64,000 nt of DNA. Source: Oopsacas minuta. Lineage: Eukaryota > Porifera > Hexactinellida > Lyssacinosida > Leucopsacidae. The number at the start of each line of letters is the position of its first letter. Position 1 is the first letter of the stretch. The DNA lies in assembly GCA_024704765.1 (NCBI GenBank), contig JAKMXF010000354.1:124690-188689 (forward strand), written 5' to 3'. Shown here one piece after another: positions 9,116-19,657 of the stretch. The translations under genes were made by a program, and so were the position numbers. The notes beneath the pieces are model-generated. The model had not been told where the DNA came from, searched no databases, and saw only the letters and a list, made by a program, of their open reading frames with translations.

Positions 9116-12100
9116 CTAGGTTAATAATACTAATAGAAATCCTCCTATAACACCAGCTACATATGGAGCTAAAATAGAATAATAATAATAATAATAAATA
9201 CGCACAAACAAACTTATTAACATTACAAATACACAAATACTAACATACCCGAACCAGTTTCTATGAAAGAAATAATGATATAATAAATAATACGTATATA
9301 CATAAGTAACATAATCAATAAAGGTATGAACTTACGCCTATTGTGTAATACTGTAGAATAAAGTAAATAAAATCATAACTCATTAGATACAAATAACAAT
9401 ACTTAGTATGTAATATGTATACCTGAATCATAATCCATACATATTGATGGTCCTCCACATTGTGATATTCGTAGACAAGCTGTAATCTCTGTATTGACAG
9501 TACCTGTAATAAAGTTATGAGGAGTTATAGCCAAACTATAGGTAGTGTCAGTAGAGAGCTGTGAGAATACATATGTTTCAGAGAACTGCCAAATGTCGCC
9601 TTGAGAATAAGAATAGTCCAGATGAAGTGAGTAGGTGAGTAGGAGGATAGGATTGCTTTCTGTATTCGTGTCGAGAGTCTAAAAATTGTATGATAGGGTA
9701 GATCTATATTATTAAATCTTAATTGTTGTCTGTCTGTCTGTTTGTCAGTTGTCAAGGAAAGGATTTACTGTAAGCAATTTTGAAATTGTCCCATAACTAT
9801 GTATTTATCGTGTTTATCAAGGAAGTTAATAGAATTCATTAAAACTTAACTAAATATAGAACATGCTGAATCCGAGTTTATGTACTCGAGGACCGTAGGC
9901 CCGAGTGTGGACACGAAGTGTTTGCAACCGCGTAGCACGAGCAAGCGAAACGTCCTCGTACTAGAAAGCTCAATTAATCTATGCGTATATATACATATTT
10001 GAATATGTTCGTATCTTCGGAATTGATTGAAGAAACTGGAGGACCCCCAGGACAGATTTTTGGCATACGAGGGTATTTCTGGCCTGGCTCGGACTATTTC
10101 GAGTCTTGAACAAAAAATTACACCAATGACGAAATTATGACGTAATTCACCTTTTGGGATTTTCAAAATATCACATTATTAGCTACTACTCAGCCACTAT
10201 TTATGCTTTAAAATATGAATCACAGGTACCCCCCTCAATATGCCGAATGTTCTGACGGTATGCTCGAAACACAAATTACACATATACTACCCAAATGCGA
10301 CATAGCAGCTCAGGTATTACCACAGAAAGCTATTGAATGGAATTTGGATGGGTCATAGATAAAATAATTTAAAATGTCCACAAAAATTAACCTCGAGGTA
10401 CGAGGTGCGAAGTAGCGAGCTTAGAGCACCCAAAAATGTAACTGTTTAATAGCTAAGCTAACCTGATACACTAAGCTGTTGCGCAGCGACCTAGCAAGGG
10501 AAGCGGGCTAGTATTACACAACGCCGAGAATATTGAAATACTAAAATTAATGGCTAATATATAAAAAGGAACTTACCCATGTAATATTAGTTCCAATATT
10601 AGTTTCGTCATAGCTGAGAGAAATATTATTGAAAGATAATGAATATTCTGGGATGTTTGTATAGATAACATCAGAAGTAGAGGTACCAGCACAGCTTCTA
10701 GCCGTAACAGAGTACTGATATACTGTATTGATAGTTAGCTGATCAGTATCTTTGTACTGTTTATCTGTTGTAGTAGTTAATAATGTATTATCACGATACA
10801 CAGAGTATTCTATAATATCTCTATCACTATCAGGGGTAGTCCAGCTGATCAGAATGTTAGCACAGTTAATATCAGGCTCAGAGAGTGTGACAATAGGACG
10901 AGAAGGAGCTACAAAATAAATAGTAAATAATTATCACTAATCAGTAAATTACTAATTATCAGAAATAAACAAATCTATATCAAATCAGCGTCTGTGCCAA
11001 CTAAAATTTTACCAAATAAATTTCTGTGGATTATTGAACTGTACTATTCTGCTAATATACATTTTAGAAAAGAAAGATAATTTGAATTTTACTAATCTTG
11101 TTAGAGATTTTAAAATGTTAAAATTGAATTCTCCGTCCCAGTTTACCCTCTTTAACAAGTGGAAGCTAATCTATAGGATAATATTGAAATGTTCACTAAA
11201 AGGTGTGATTAATCATATGATAAATGTGTACCCTACCCTGACAAAAATTCATCAATATCCAAAATTTCCACACAAATAAAGGAATAGTTGGTCTATTCTT
11301 GATGTCAATACAGTAAAAGAGTACTATTCAAAGGGTATTTGCTAATAAATTCGCTATCCATGTATTATGATAGAAAAGTTTCTAAGAATTCTATGAAATA
11401 CACGGTAATAAGTTGCATAATTTCCAACTCTGTGTACTTAGTGAAACCTATCACCTTATATCTTAATAATTTTAACCACTTTCAAAAACATAGATGTATA
11501 TTTATAGATAGTCAACCAATTTTAAAACTGAGCCCCTATACTATAAAATAGTATTCGTCGGCACGGTAAATATATTATCGTCCTTCATATAATCTCACCT
11601 CTAACAATAAAATTATTAACACCAGGAGTAGAGGTACCAGCACAGCTGCTAGCCGTAACAGAGTACTGATGCACTGTATTGATAGTCAGCTGAATAGTAT
11701 CTGTGTACTGATTGTCTGCTGTAATAATTAAAGGATTATCATTACGATACACAGAGTAAAATATAATATCTCTATCACTATCAGTAGTCCAGCTGATTAG
11801 GATGTTAGAACAGATATTATCAGGCTCAAAGAGTGTTACAATAGGAGAAGAAGGAGCTACAAATATATAGTAACTAAAGTAAACTCGTTATAACGAAGTG
11901 CTCGGGACCTCCGTTTCAATTCGTTATAAGCGGAATTTCGTTGCATCGATCTATCATTTCGTTATAAACTAAGGTTTTCTAACAATTAGATGGAAGGATT
12001 TACGGACCATTGGACTACTTAATCATAAGCGTGTTTCGTTGCATCCGACTGGGTAATAACGCGAGTCTACTGTACTATCCTATATAGTCATGAAATCCTT

Positions 12101-14947
12101 ACCATTAATACTAAGAGTTATAACTCCAGGTACAGAGCTTCCTACACAACTAATAGCATAAACAGAGTATGTGTACGAAGTATTGATAGCTAAAGGTGTA
12201 GCATCTGTATACTCTGTGTTAGTTGGATTAGCTAGGAGGTTGTCATCACGATACACAGAGTATGAAAGAATAGGTCTGTCAGTAGAAGGAGTATCCCAGC
12301 TGATACCAAAGCTAAGACAGACAGGAACCTGAAAAACATCAAGAACTGGAGAGGATGGAACTACACAGGTACCAGAACATAGGATAGAATCCACAATGTA
12401 GTGCTGTTATATGACCATTTACTTACCATGACGGTACACTTACCTCTCTCTATTATTCTATACATTATTGCTACCTATTACACCGTCATGGGAAGTAAAT
12501 AGTCATAATACAGTACAAATTAGTCATCAAATATATAACAAGGCCAGTGGCAGATCCAGGGGGAGGTGATAGGAGGATATATCCCACCACAAGGATGAAT
12601 TTATATAATATGGAATCGTAGTCACTTGTGATATCTATTGTAATTCCTACCAATACACTGAAATATTGGCACAAATTGCAAAATTCGGTTGAAACCTTGG
12701 AACTAAAGTTGTATCAAATTGGTCTTGTTGTCCAGGGGCTTAGGTACAGCTAGGGTTGCAAGATTATCAAAAGTCCAAACCCAGACAAAATTTCGCTCCA
12801 ACAATTGCGGTATGTTTTTGGCATTGAACGAGGGAATAGTAGGCGGATACCTATCGCTTTTCCAGGATATGTTTCACCAATTAATGTCAAGGAAAGTTAT
12901 AACTTTAGCGCGCACTCATTCTAGTCAAGCATCCTTATTTAAAGCTACCCACGGCTGGATAATTACCCCTCCTCACTACCAATTCCTGGATCCGGCGATA
13001 ACTTCTGGAAGACAACAAACCTCCTATAGATATTGTATTAGCTGTGTAGGTAAATTTTGAGTTACCAGCACAGTTCATAGCTATAACAGAATATTCATAT
13101 TCTGTATCTATTTCTAGAGTAGTGTAATAAGAATATGATGTGCTAGGAGTACTATGGAAATAATCTCCATTAATAAACAAATGATACATCTGTATAGATC
13201 TGTCAGTAGCTCCAGGTATCCATGATAGCTCTACATTACCAGAACAAGTTGTAGAGTCAAGATTAGCTGTTAGAGAGACAGGAGGGGAAGGAGGGGCTAG
13301 AAGGAAATATAGTGTTAAATGAATAAATAAGGTTTCATAATATTTTCAACTAACCAGCTTGTTGAATAATAATGGTTTCTGTTAAAGTAGTTCTGTCAGT
13401 AGAATCTCCATTAACTATATAATCGTTACTACAACCAAGTCTTAGACCATTATCAGCAAGAGTATAGGATAAAAGAGTTATTGTTCCTAACACATTCGCC
13501 GTATTACTAATTGGTGAATCAGCTGTTAACTTGGACAGATCAACACCTCCTTGAAAACCGACACCATTGACAATAATATCAGAAAGGGGAACAGAATTCC
13601 CAACAATAAAATTGGTAACAAGGGAGAGAAAGCTATCACCAGGATTAGGAACACTCAGGTCACAGCTGACTGTTATACTCTCTCCTGGACAAGCTAGTGC
13701 AGGATCTGAAGTTACTATACCCATACCTAAATAGAAATAATAAAGATTCAAATCACCATCTGTGTAGACTAATACTATAAATAGTATAATAGTACAGTTG
13801 TAAAATGGTTGATTAGTCTCTCTTCTATTCGGCCACCAGTTTCAGCATACTTTGTTACTACTAAATATGTCTTGAGAGAATCTCAACCAATATTTAAAAA
13901 TTTGGATAATTTGTTTACTTTATAATCATAAAAACAACAATAACCTTACATATGATTAATTCAACAGTTTGAAAATCGGATTCAGCATGTTCGATATATT
14001 AAGTGAAGTTTTATTGAATTCTATTTACTTTTTTGATGAACACTCGATACTGCATATTACTAAATCTCAATTGTTGTCTATTTGTTTGTCTGTTGTCAAG
14101 GAAAGGATTTACGGTATGCAATTTTGAAATTGTCGCATAACTATGCATTTATCGTGATTATCAAGGAAGTAAATACGTAGAATTCAATAAAACTTCACTA
14201 AAATATATTAGAACATACTGAATTCGATTTCTCACTTTGGATTAATCATATCTAAATTTATTGTTGTCTTTATGGATATAAAGCAAGGTTGCAACCGAAT
14301 AGTTCAATATTCGGTATTCGGTTAAGCAACTATTCATGAATACTGATATTCAGTTTGATCGGTTTCAACCTTGATACAAAGTATACAAATTTCAAAATTG
14401 TTGTAGAAACATGCTTTCAATGGTTATGCTGAGTCTGAGTATGGTATTGTAAACAACATCTATATTATTATATCTCAATTGTTGTCTGTTTGGTGTTTGT
14501 CCGTTGATATGTAAATATATTGTTTTATGAATAGGCTTGCTATAAACGGCTACCCAAGGGTAACTAAGTACGCTGAATCCGAATTTCGCATTTTAAGTTT
14601 CTCATATGTAGATTTATTGTTGTTGTTATGAATATAAAGGAAACAAATTAGCAAAATCTCAAAATTTACTTAGATACTTGCTCTCAACGGCAACAAAGTG
14701 GGTTGATCTTACAAAATAATTCAATAATATATATGCTATATACGATATTTGTGAATTACATTGTTGCAAATATAGCTATATTTTTAATTATTACTAAAAG
14801 GGCGCCGTCAATTTGGAGAACAATGGATACCTTGAGGCGCAATGCGCCGAATTCCTCGCGAAGCGACGAGCCAAAGGCTCGTACATAGTTATGGAACAAT
14901 TTCAAAATTGCATAACGTAAATCCTTTCCTTGTCAACGGAGACACAA

Positions 14948-14987
<40 letters not shown>

Positions 14988-15087
14988 CAATTGAGATTAA
15001 TAATATAGATTACTACTCACTATTATTGAAGATAATAGAAGATAGAAGTAGCAGAATATAGCACAAAACTGTACTTCTAGCAGCCAT
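9116..15087 (-). CDS. Type I surface receptor with Ig and FN3 domains, copy B
   Basis: Eight exons can be joined on the minus strand: 15021-15087, 13355-13726, 13021-13296, 12103-12360, 11599-11856, 10577-10908, 9423-9678, 9116-9168. They total 1872 nt, 623 residues plus stop, with GT-AG at every junction and matching phases (phase 1 throughout, except phase 0 between 10577 and 9678). Order: signal peptide (MAARSTVLCYILLLLSS, residues 1-22), an Ig-like domain (about 23-146, cysteines in ALACPG, VSCDL and LGCSN), FN3 domains beginning APPSPPVSL, VPSSPVL, APSSPIVTL and APSRPIVTL, a juxtamembrane domain with CLRISQCGG, then YDSAPYVAGVIGGFLLVLLT and stop. The very short hydrophobic C-terminus with small residues before it could be a GPI-anchor signal or a tailless membrane span. 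Phase-1 symmetrical exons are usual for Ig and FN3 modules. Introns hold a Helitron-like element (9703-10511) and other repeats. The orthologue is unknown. The ligand and function are not predictable from sequence. Confidence 0.7.
9703..10511 (+). mobile_element. Non-autonomous Helitron-like element
   Basis: It starts TCTATATTATTAAATC at 9703 after an A (9702), and ends CTAG at 10508-10511 before a T (10512). That is the 5'-TC ... CTRR-3' structure inserted between A and T that is typical of Helitrons. A small GC-rich stem (GTTGCGCAGCGAC) lies about 17 nt before the CTAG. Inside are several GC-rich inverted tracts (about 9886-9965), a possible earlier CTAG end near 9964, and no Rep/helicase coding. 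It occupies the intron between exons 10577-10908 and 9423-9678 of receptor copy B without breaking them. Confidence 0.55.
14049..14520 (+). repeat. Two further Helitron-like 5' ends in tandem
   Basis: TATTACTAAATCTCAATTG at about 14055 and TATTATTATATCTCAATTGT at about 14463 both start the TTGTTTGTC-rich cassette described for 695-1899. A small palindromic stretch (TTCGGTATTCGGTTAAGCAA and neighbours, 14300-14370) sits between. This segment is part of the extra length of the 5' flank of copy B over copy A. Confidence 0.4.
14815..15005 (-). mobile_element. Helitron-like 5' end, duplicate of 7150-7325
   Basis: Almost identical to the minus-strand cassette at 7150-7325, with a longer plus-strand (CAGA)n run at about 14955-14988 and an intact CGAGCCAAAGGCTCG hairpin. 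It lies in the first intron of copy B immediately after the signal-peptide exon, as in copy A. Confidence 0.45.
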
Positions 15088-15880
15088 CTAGACAGAGAAC
15101 AGATAAGAGCTGTTAGTATTGAATATAACAACAATTTGTCTATTCTTTACAACTTATCAGTTACCATAAGCTTTTTCAGAATAGATTCGGTTTTTGAATG
15201 GAAAATAGAGATTCTTGAAATTTGGATTGCAGCTACGGACTTGTTGACAATTAGTCAACGCAACGGTAGAGCCGAGCGTCGTGTTACAATTACATATCAA
15301 CAAAACACGAAGGACAGAAATAATGTGATTGAAGTGCGCTCCAAAATTGAGGAGCGCTTAATGCCCTGCTACTATGGGTGCCCGGTGGCCTTGAGTGGTG
15401 CGAACTTGGAGCATGTGATGCGAGTCCATACGACAATTGCCTAGTGTAATCTAAATATCATGTGGCACAAATGCACAACTTGTGAGGAACGACGGGTGGT
15501 CGTAATAACATGTAATTATATTTATTCGATTATTCGAAATAAATACAGTTGAAATCGGATTATTTTGTCCATTTGATTGCTACCAAAAACTACAAAATAA
15601 CCCAATAGATGCTAATTTCTGTTAGACAAGATTATTTTTTGTAGCTAATATACCAATTGACAATAAACTTGAAGATTACATACTGATATACAGTGGTAAC
15701 TGAATATTGAACTATTCTGTTGTAACTTTGCTATTGAATTTAACAAAAACTGAAAATATCAATATATAGCTATTATAAATGCAATCAAGATGAGAGTGTA
15801 TCTCTAAAACCTATTGAAATTTAATAATATGGGAGTATAGATAGTATCAGTTCTGATATGAATATCATATGACACTACCC

Positions 15881-16496
15881 TACATGGAAATACAGAATAT
15901 GTATATTCTATAGCTATAAGTTCGTGCTGGTAACTCTATTAACACAATAGCTGATCCTATAACTTCTGGAGGTTTTTTGTATATTTTCTGTTGAAAAATT
16001 TTCAATGAGAGCAATAAATGATCTCATTTGGCTCCTTCCTCTCGTATTGTGACACTCTCTAAGCCTAATGATAACTGTACTAACATTGTATCAGTTGGAC
16101 TACTCCTGATAGTGATAGATATATTATATTATACTCTGTATATCGTAGTAATACATTATTAACTACTACAATAGATAATTATAATCATTATATCAGATAC
16201 TAATCAGCTGACAATCAGCAGGGCCGTAAGAGCTGGTACGGCAGGTACGGCGCTCGCGCACCAATGATTCAGAATTTCTATTACTATTAATGGTCATATG
16301 TAATGAATGCCGCACCAACACAATGTACCTAGCCGTACCAATAATTATTTGCTTCCTACGTCCCTGTGATCAATACAGTATATCAGTACACTGTTACAGC
16401 TATTAGCTGTGCTGGTACCTCTACTCCTGGTGTTCTAAGACACTCACATTGCAAGCGAGTCAGTCACCATTTGTTCGCTTTATCCGGAGTAACGTC
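15881..16496 (+). pseudogene. Decayed FN3 exons on the plus strand, upstream of copy B
   Basis: Fragments read YDTTLHGNTEYVYSIAISS (about 15881-15936), then from about 16048 LSKPNDNCTNI- and YSVYRSNTLLTTT-type FN3 coding, and after an insertion TVTAISCAGTSTPGV (about 16390-16430). Stops and a frame break (CATTGTATCAG versus CATTGTAATCAG in the 3110 copy) exclude function. The last 50 bases (GAGTCAGTCAC...CGCTTTATCCGGAG) repeat 3385-3416 in the same orientation. Confidence 0.6.
16219..16366. mobile_element. hAT-like MITE inserted in the FN3 relic
   Basis: The ends CAGGGCCGTAAG and (reverse complement) CAGGGACGTAGG form imperfect terminal inverted repeats. The flanking FN3 sequence is continuous in the uninterrupted relatives, so this is an insertion of about 148 bp. 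The 8-bp flanks (ACAATCAG, TGATCAAT) are not an exact target duplication. A related GC-rich tract (GGCAGGTCCGACGCTCACAG) occurs at about 23317-23340. Confidence 0.55.
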
Positions 16497-16499
16497 GCA

Positions 16500-17030
16500 C
16501 ATGGTCCATGCCATTAGGGCTTAGGGCACTAATTAGTAGAGATCTACAATTTCCGCAGTAATAATATTCATTAAAATTAAAGGGTCCAAGAATTTCAAAT
16601 ATTACCAGTAGAGTCCTGGAGGGCCGACCGGAGATTTGTCACTAGAGCGGCACGGGTGGTTTCGTACTTTAAATTATATTTAGTTCAAAATGTAATTTTA
16701 TTTTTATTATTATTAGACTTAAACATTCAACCACAGAGAGGCAAGATAAAACTGAAGCTCTTTGGTTTCACATTTGGTAAACGATAGCATTTCCAAAGAG
16801 TTGCAGAGTACTTTCTTGTATGCAAAAGGTTGGCTCTATCTGTATTGCTAATAAGATAAAATACTCTTACCTTGTGCTTGATACTTTAATTCCAATACAG
16901 AAAATATACCATGTGATAAACAAAAAATGAATATTGACCTACTCAATCAAGATATACATCATTGCTTGTATTGATATAACTGATATAAAGACCTGAATTA
17001 GCAGCTAATTAATAACTTAGGGATACATTA
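16500..17030. other. Intergenic, with inverted copy of 3440-3570
   Basis: No gene seen. About 16890-17012 is the reverse complement of 3440-3570. The last three bases, TTA (17028-17030), are the left target duplication of the transposon that follows. Confidence 0.6.
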
Positions 17031-19657
17031 CACTACGTAACACAATTTTTGTTTGGCTTCAATTTTTGATGTTCCCTTATGCTTTTTGCGTCGCTGAATT
17101 CAAAAATCGTGTTAGTTTTTCCATATCATCAATGCTTTTTGACGTATTTACACTTTTTGCTTTTTCCGAACAAGTTGTGTTGTTCATTATATGCAAATTT
17201 ACCTACAGCTCTTGTAATAGATTTAAACACGTAGTGATGTGTTGATAAGTTAATTTGAACATGAAAATCATTACCAAACAGTACATTGCTGATTACAAGT
17301 CCTAAAGAAAACAAAACGCACTCATGTTAGAGAGTTAAAATACTTCAAAAATGAACTGTTGAACGAGCTTTCTTTTGTGACCAGAAATGTCTTCCCTTAT
17401 CAAAAACCACATGTAATCGCCCATCATTGCACTGTCCCAGCGGCCCTGATACCGTCTTTCCATTAGCTGAATATCTTGGTGAAATCTCTCGCCATGTTCC
17501 TCGCTGAAATCCCCCAAATTTTCTTGAAAGAAGTCAAGATGAGAGCATAGAAAATGAAGTTTCAACGACATGCGACATCCCATCTTTTGGTAGCTTGTGA
17601 TCAGAGTATTCACTATCTCTTCATAATTAGGATCTTTGTTATTTCCTAAAAAGCCATTAACTACATCACGAAATGCCTGCCATGCTTTTCTTTCTGTTTC
17701 GGTCATTTTACCCTCCAGGGTTCTTGACTTTAACATGGTGGTTATTTGGGGGCCAACAAATATTCCTCCCTTTAGTTTAGCATCTGATAATTTTGGAAAC
17801 ATTGCACGGATTTCTTGAAAAGCTTCTCCTTCAAAATCCAAAGCTTTAACAAATTGCTTTACTAAACCTAGTTTTATATGAAGAGGTGGTAGTAAAACTT
17901 TTTCCCGGCATACAAGTGGCTCTTTGATGACATTGTACTTTCCTGGCATTAATTCTTTTCTTGGCGGCCATTGAATCTTCGAGTAGTGCTCTCCATCAGC
18001 TCTGCTGTTCCACAAACAAAGAAAACATGAGTATTTGGTGTAACCACCCTGCAGTCCCAACAAAAACCCCAACATCTTAAAATCACCACAGAGCTGCCAG
18101 TTAAATTCAGCATAGTTTATTTTAAGCAGTAGTTGCTTGACATTTTCATAGTCTTCTTTCATTTGTATTGAATAAGCAAGTGGAATTGACGGATATTTGT
18201 TCCCATTATGAAGTAAAACTCCTTTAAGACTTTTGGTGGAACTGTCAATAAAAAGTCGCCACTGAGAAGGGTCATGTTCAATTCCAACAGCATCAAACAA
18301 ACCATTCACATCTTTGCAATAGCACAGATCCTGTATTACATCAAAGTAAACAGAATAGTCCAAGTGCCTCTTCCTGTAAGCAGTTATTTTGCAATCATCA
18401 CGCAGCAAATTCCACTCGCTTAATCTTGACGTCAATAGCTCTGCTGCAGATTTTGTTAGTTGCAGATCTCGTATTAAGTCATCTAATTCTCTCTTAGAAG
18501 GATAATGACGATCTGCACTTGTTGATTGGAGATACTCCTCCTCAGCATCCGAAGTTTCACTTGATATCGAGTCTTCACATTCAGTATTAAACTCCAACTA
18601 AAATGACAAGAATAAAACACAAGATGCAGATTGTGGGTCACCCTTACAGCATATAAGCTAGCGTAGCCTTATATTATAAAACATAAAACTACTTACATTT
18701 GCTGGTGGTTTTGGAACTGGTAAAGTTTCACTATGAGGAACAGGTGCAATGGATGATGGTATACTTGGATAAGTCAGTGCTCTTCTTCCCTTAACCTTGC
18801 GGTACTTAGCAATATTTACCATACAAAAGTAACAATCATCATGATGGTTTTGTGGCTCTCTCCAAACTCTTGGAATAGCAAATGGCATAACTCTAGCGGA
18901 ACCCCTCAACCAAGCTTCAAGATTAGATCGACAGCTGCCACAAATCACATGTGGGGCCCAGGCCTTTTCCTGATCCCCAATGGACATCCCAAAATACAGT
19001 CTATACGCTTCCCAATACTTAGCTTCTTTTGATATTTTATTTGAAACATGTTTGTCACCAACATAATATCCACAAACATAGCAAAATGAGTCAGGTGAAT
19101 TCTTGCATTGTCTACTAGCCATTGCAATTTCTAAATTTGAAAAACACTAACTTAACGTAAGAACAACCAGCAAGTTATTTCTGCCTCTCTGCTAAAGGCA
19201 GTTATACTTATGCTTATACTAGCTGCTGGTAGCTTATAGTATTAATATAAGTAAATACTTTCCAAGTGAAGGTACTGAATAGCAAATAAACCATACGCAA
19301 GAACGAAATTTCTAAGTTTTGCAATCCTACCCCAGCCTGGAATTCTGATGCTGTTTAAGCTGTGCATTCGCAGACACTTTAAGTGTCTCCCAGAGCTTAA
19401 AAAGACAAGAGACAGTGAAGGGAGTGCAAAATGTTTGTTATCTTTATTGTTATAGCACAAAAGATTTTGATTGTGACGTACGTTTTTGCTGGGTTGGCTA
19501 AGCGTGTAACCTGCTCATATAAATAGGCTTCCTGAAAGCTAACGATCGATGATAGAAAAAAACTAATTGTATTTTCGGAATCAGCGCCTCAAAATTATCC
19601 ATAAACAATCAAAATATCAAGCCAAACAAAGATTTCATAAAAATTTGTTACGTAGTG
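17031..19657 (-). mobile_element. CACTA-type (CMC/EnSpm-like) DNA transposon
   Basis: The left end reads CACTACGTAACAC at 17031 and the right end, in reverse complement, reads CACTACGTAACAA from 19657. The inverted similarity continues inward through TTTGTTTGGCTT. Both ends are flanked by TTA (17028-17030 and 19658-19660), the 3-bp target duplication usual for CACTA elements. The 2627-bp element contains a single spliced gene on the minus strand (17335-19122). Ends, duplication and open frame are all intact, so the copy is likely young. Confidence 0.8.
17335..19122 (-). CDS. Transposon-borne two-exon protein, putative DDE transposase
   Basis: Exons 18697-19122 and 17335-18597 join across a 99-bp intron (CCAGCAAAT/GTAAGT ... 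CATTTTAG/TTGGAG), giving 562 residues. The N-terminal 142 residues carry paired cysteines (CYVCG at 14, ICGSC near 61, CYFC near 97), a likely zinc-binding DNA-recognition part. The second exon has an acidic start, then RLFIDSSTKSLKG (Asp near 260), LCGDFKMLG (Asp near 314) followed closely by CFLCLW, and a distal FSEEHGERFHQD (Glu near 507-512). These could form a DDE triad with the CxxC often seen after the second Asp. Similar proteins are spread through cnidarian and arthropod genomes as uncharacterised multicopy genes. Since it is the only gene between the inverted ends, I infer it is the transposase. The catalytic residues are proposals. Confidence 0.7.

Noticed and set aside
9846-10166. 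Open frame of 106 codons on the minus strand inside the Helitron-like element
   Set aside because: Contains GC-rich palindromic non-coding tracts, no recognisable domain, and sits within a non-autonomous mobile element.
12719-13060. Plus-strand open frame of 113 codons
   Set aside because: Antisense to the intron and FN3 exon of receptor copy B; the minus-strand reading is the coding one.
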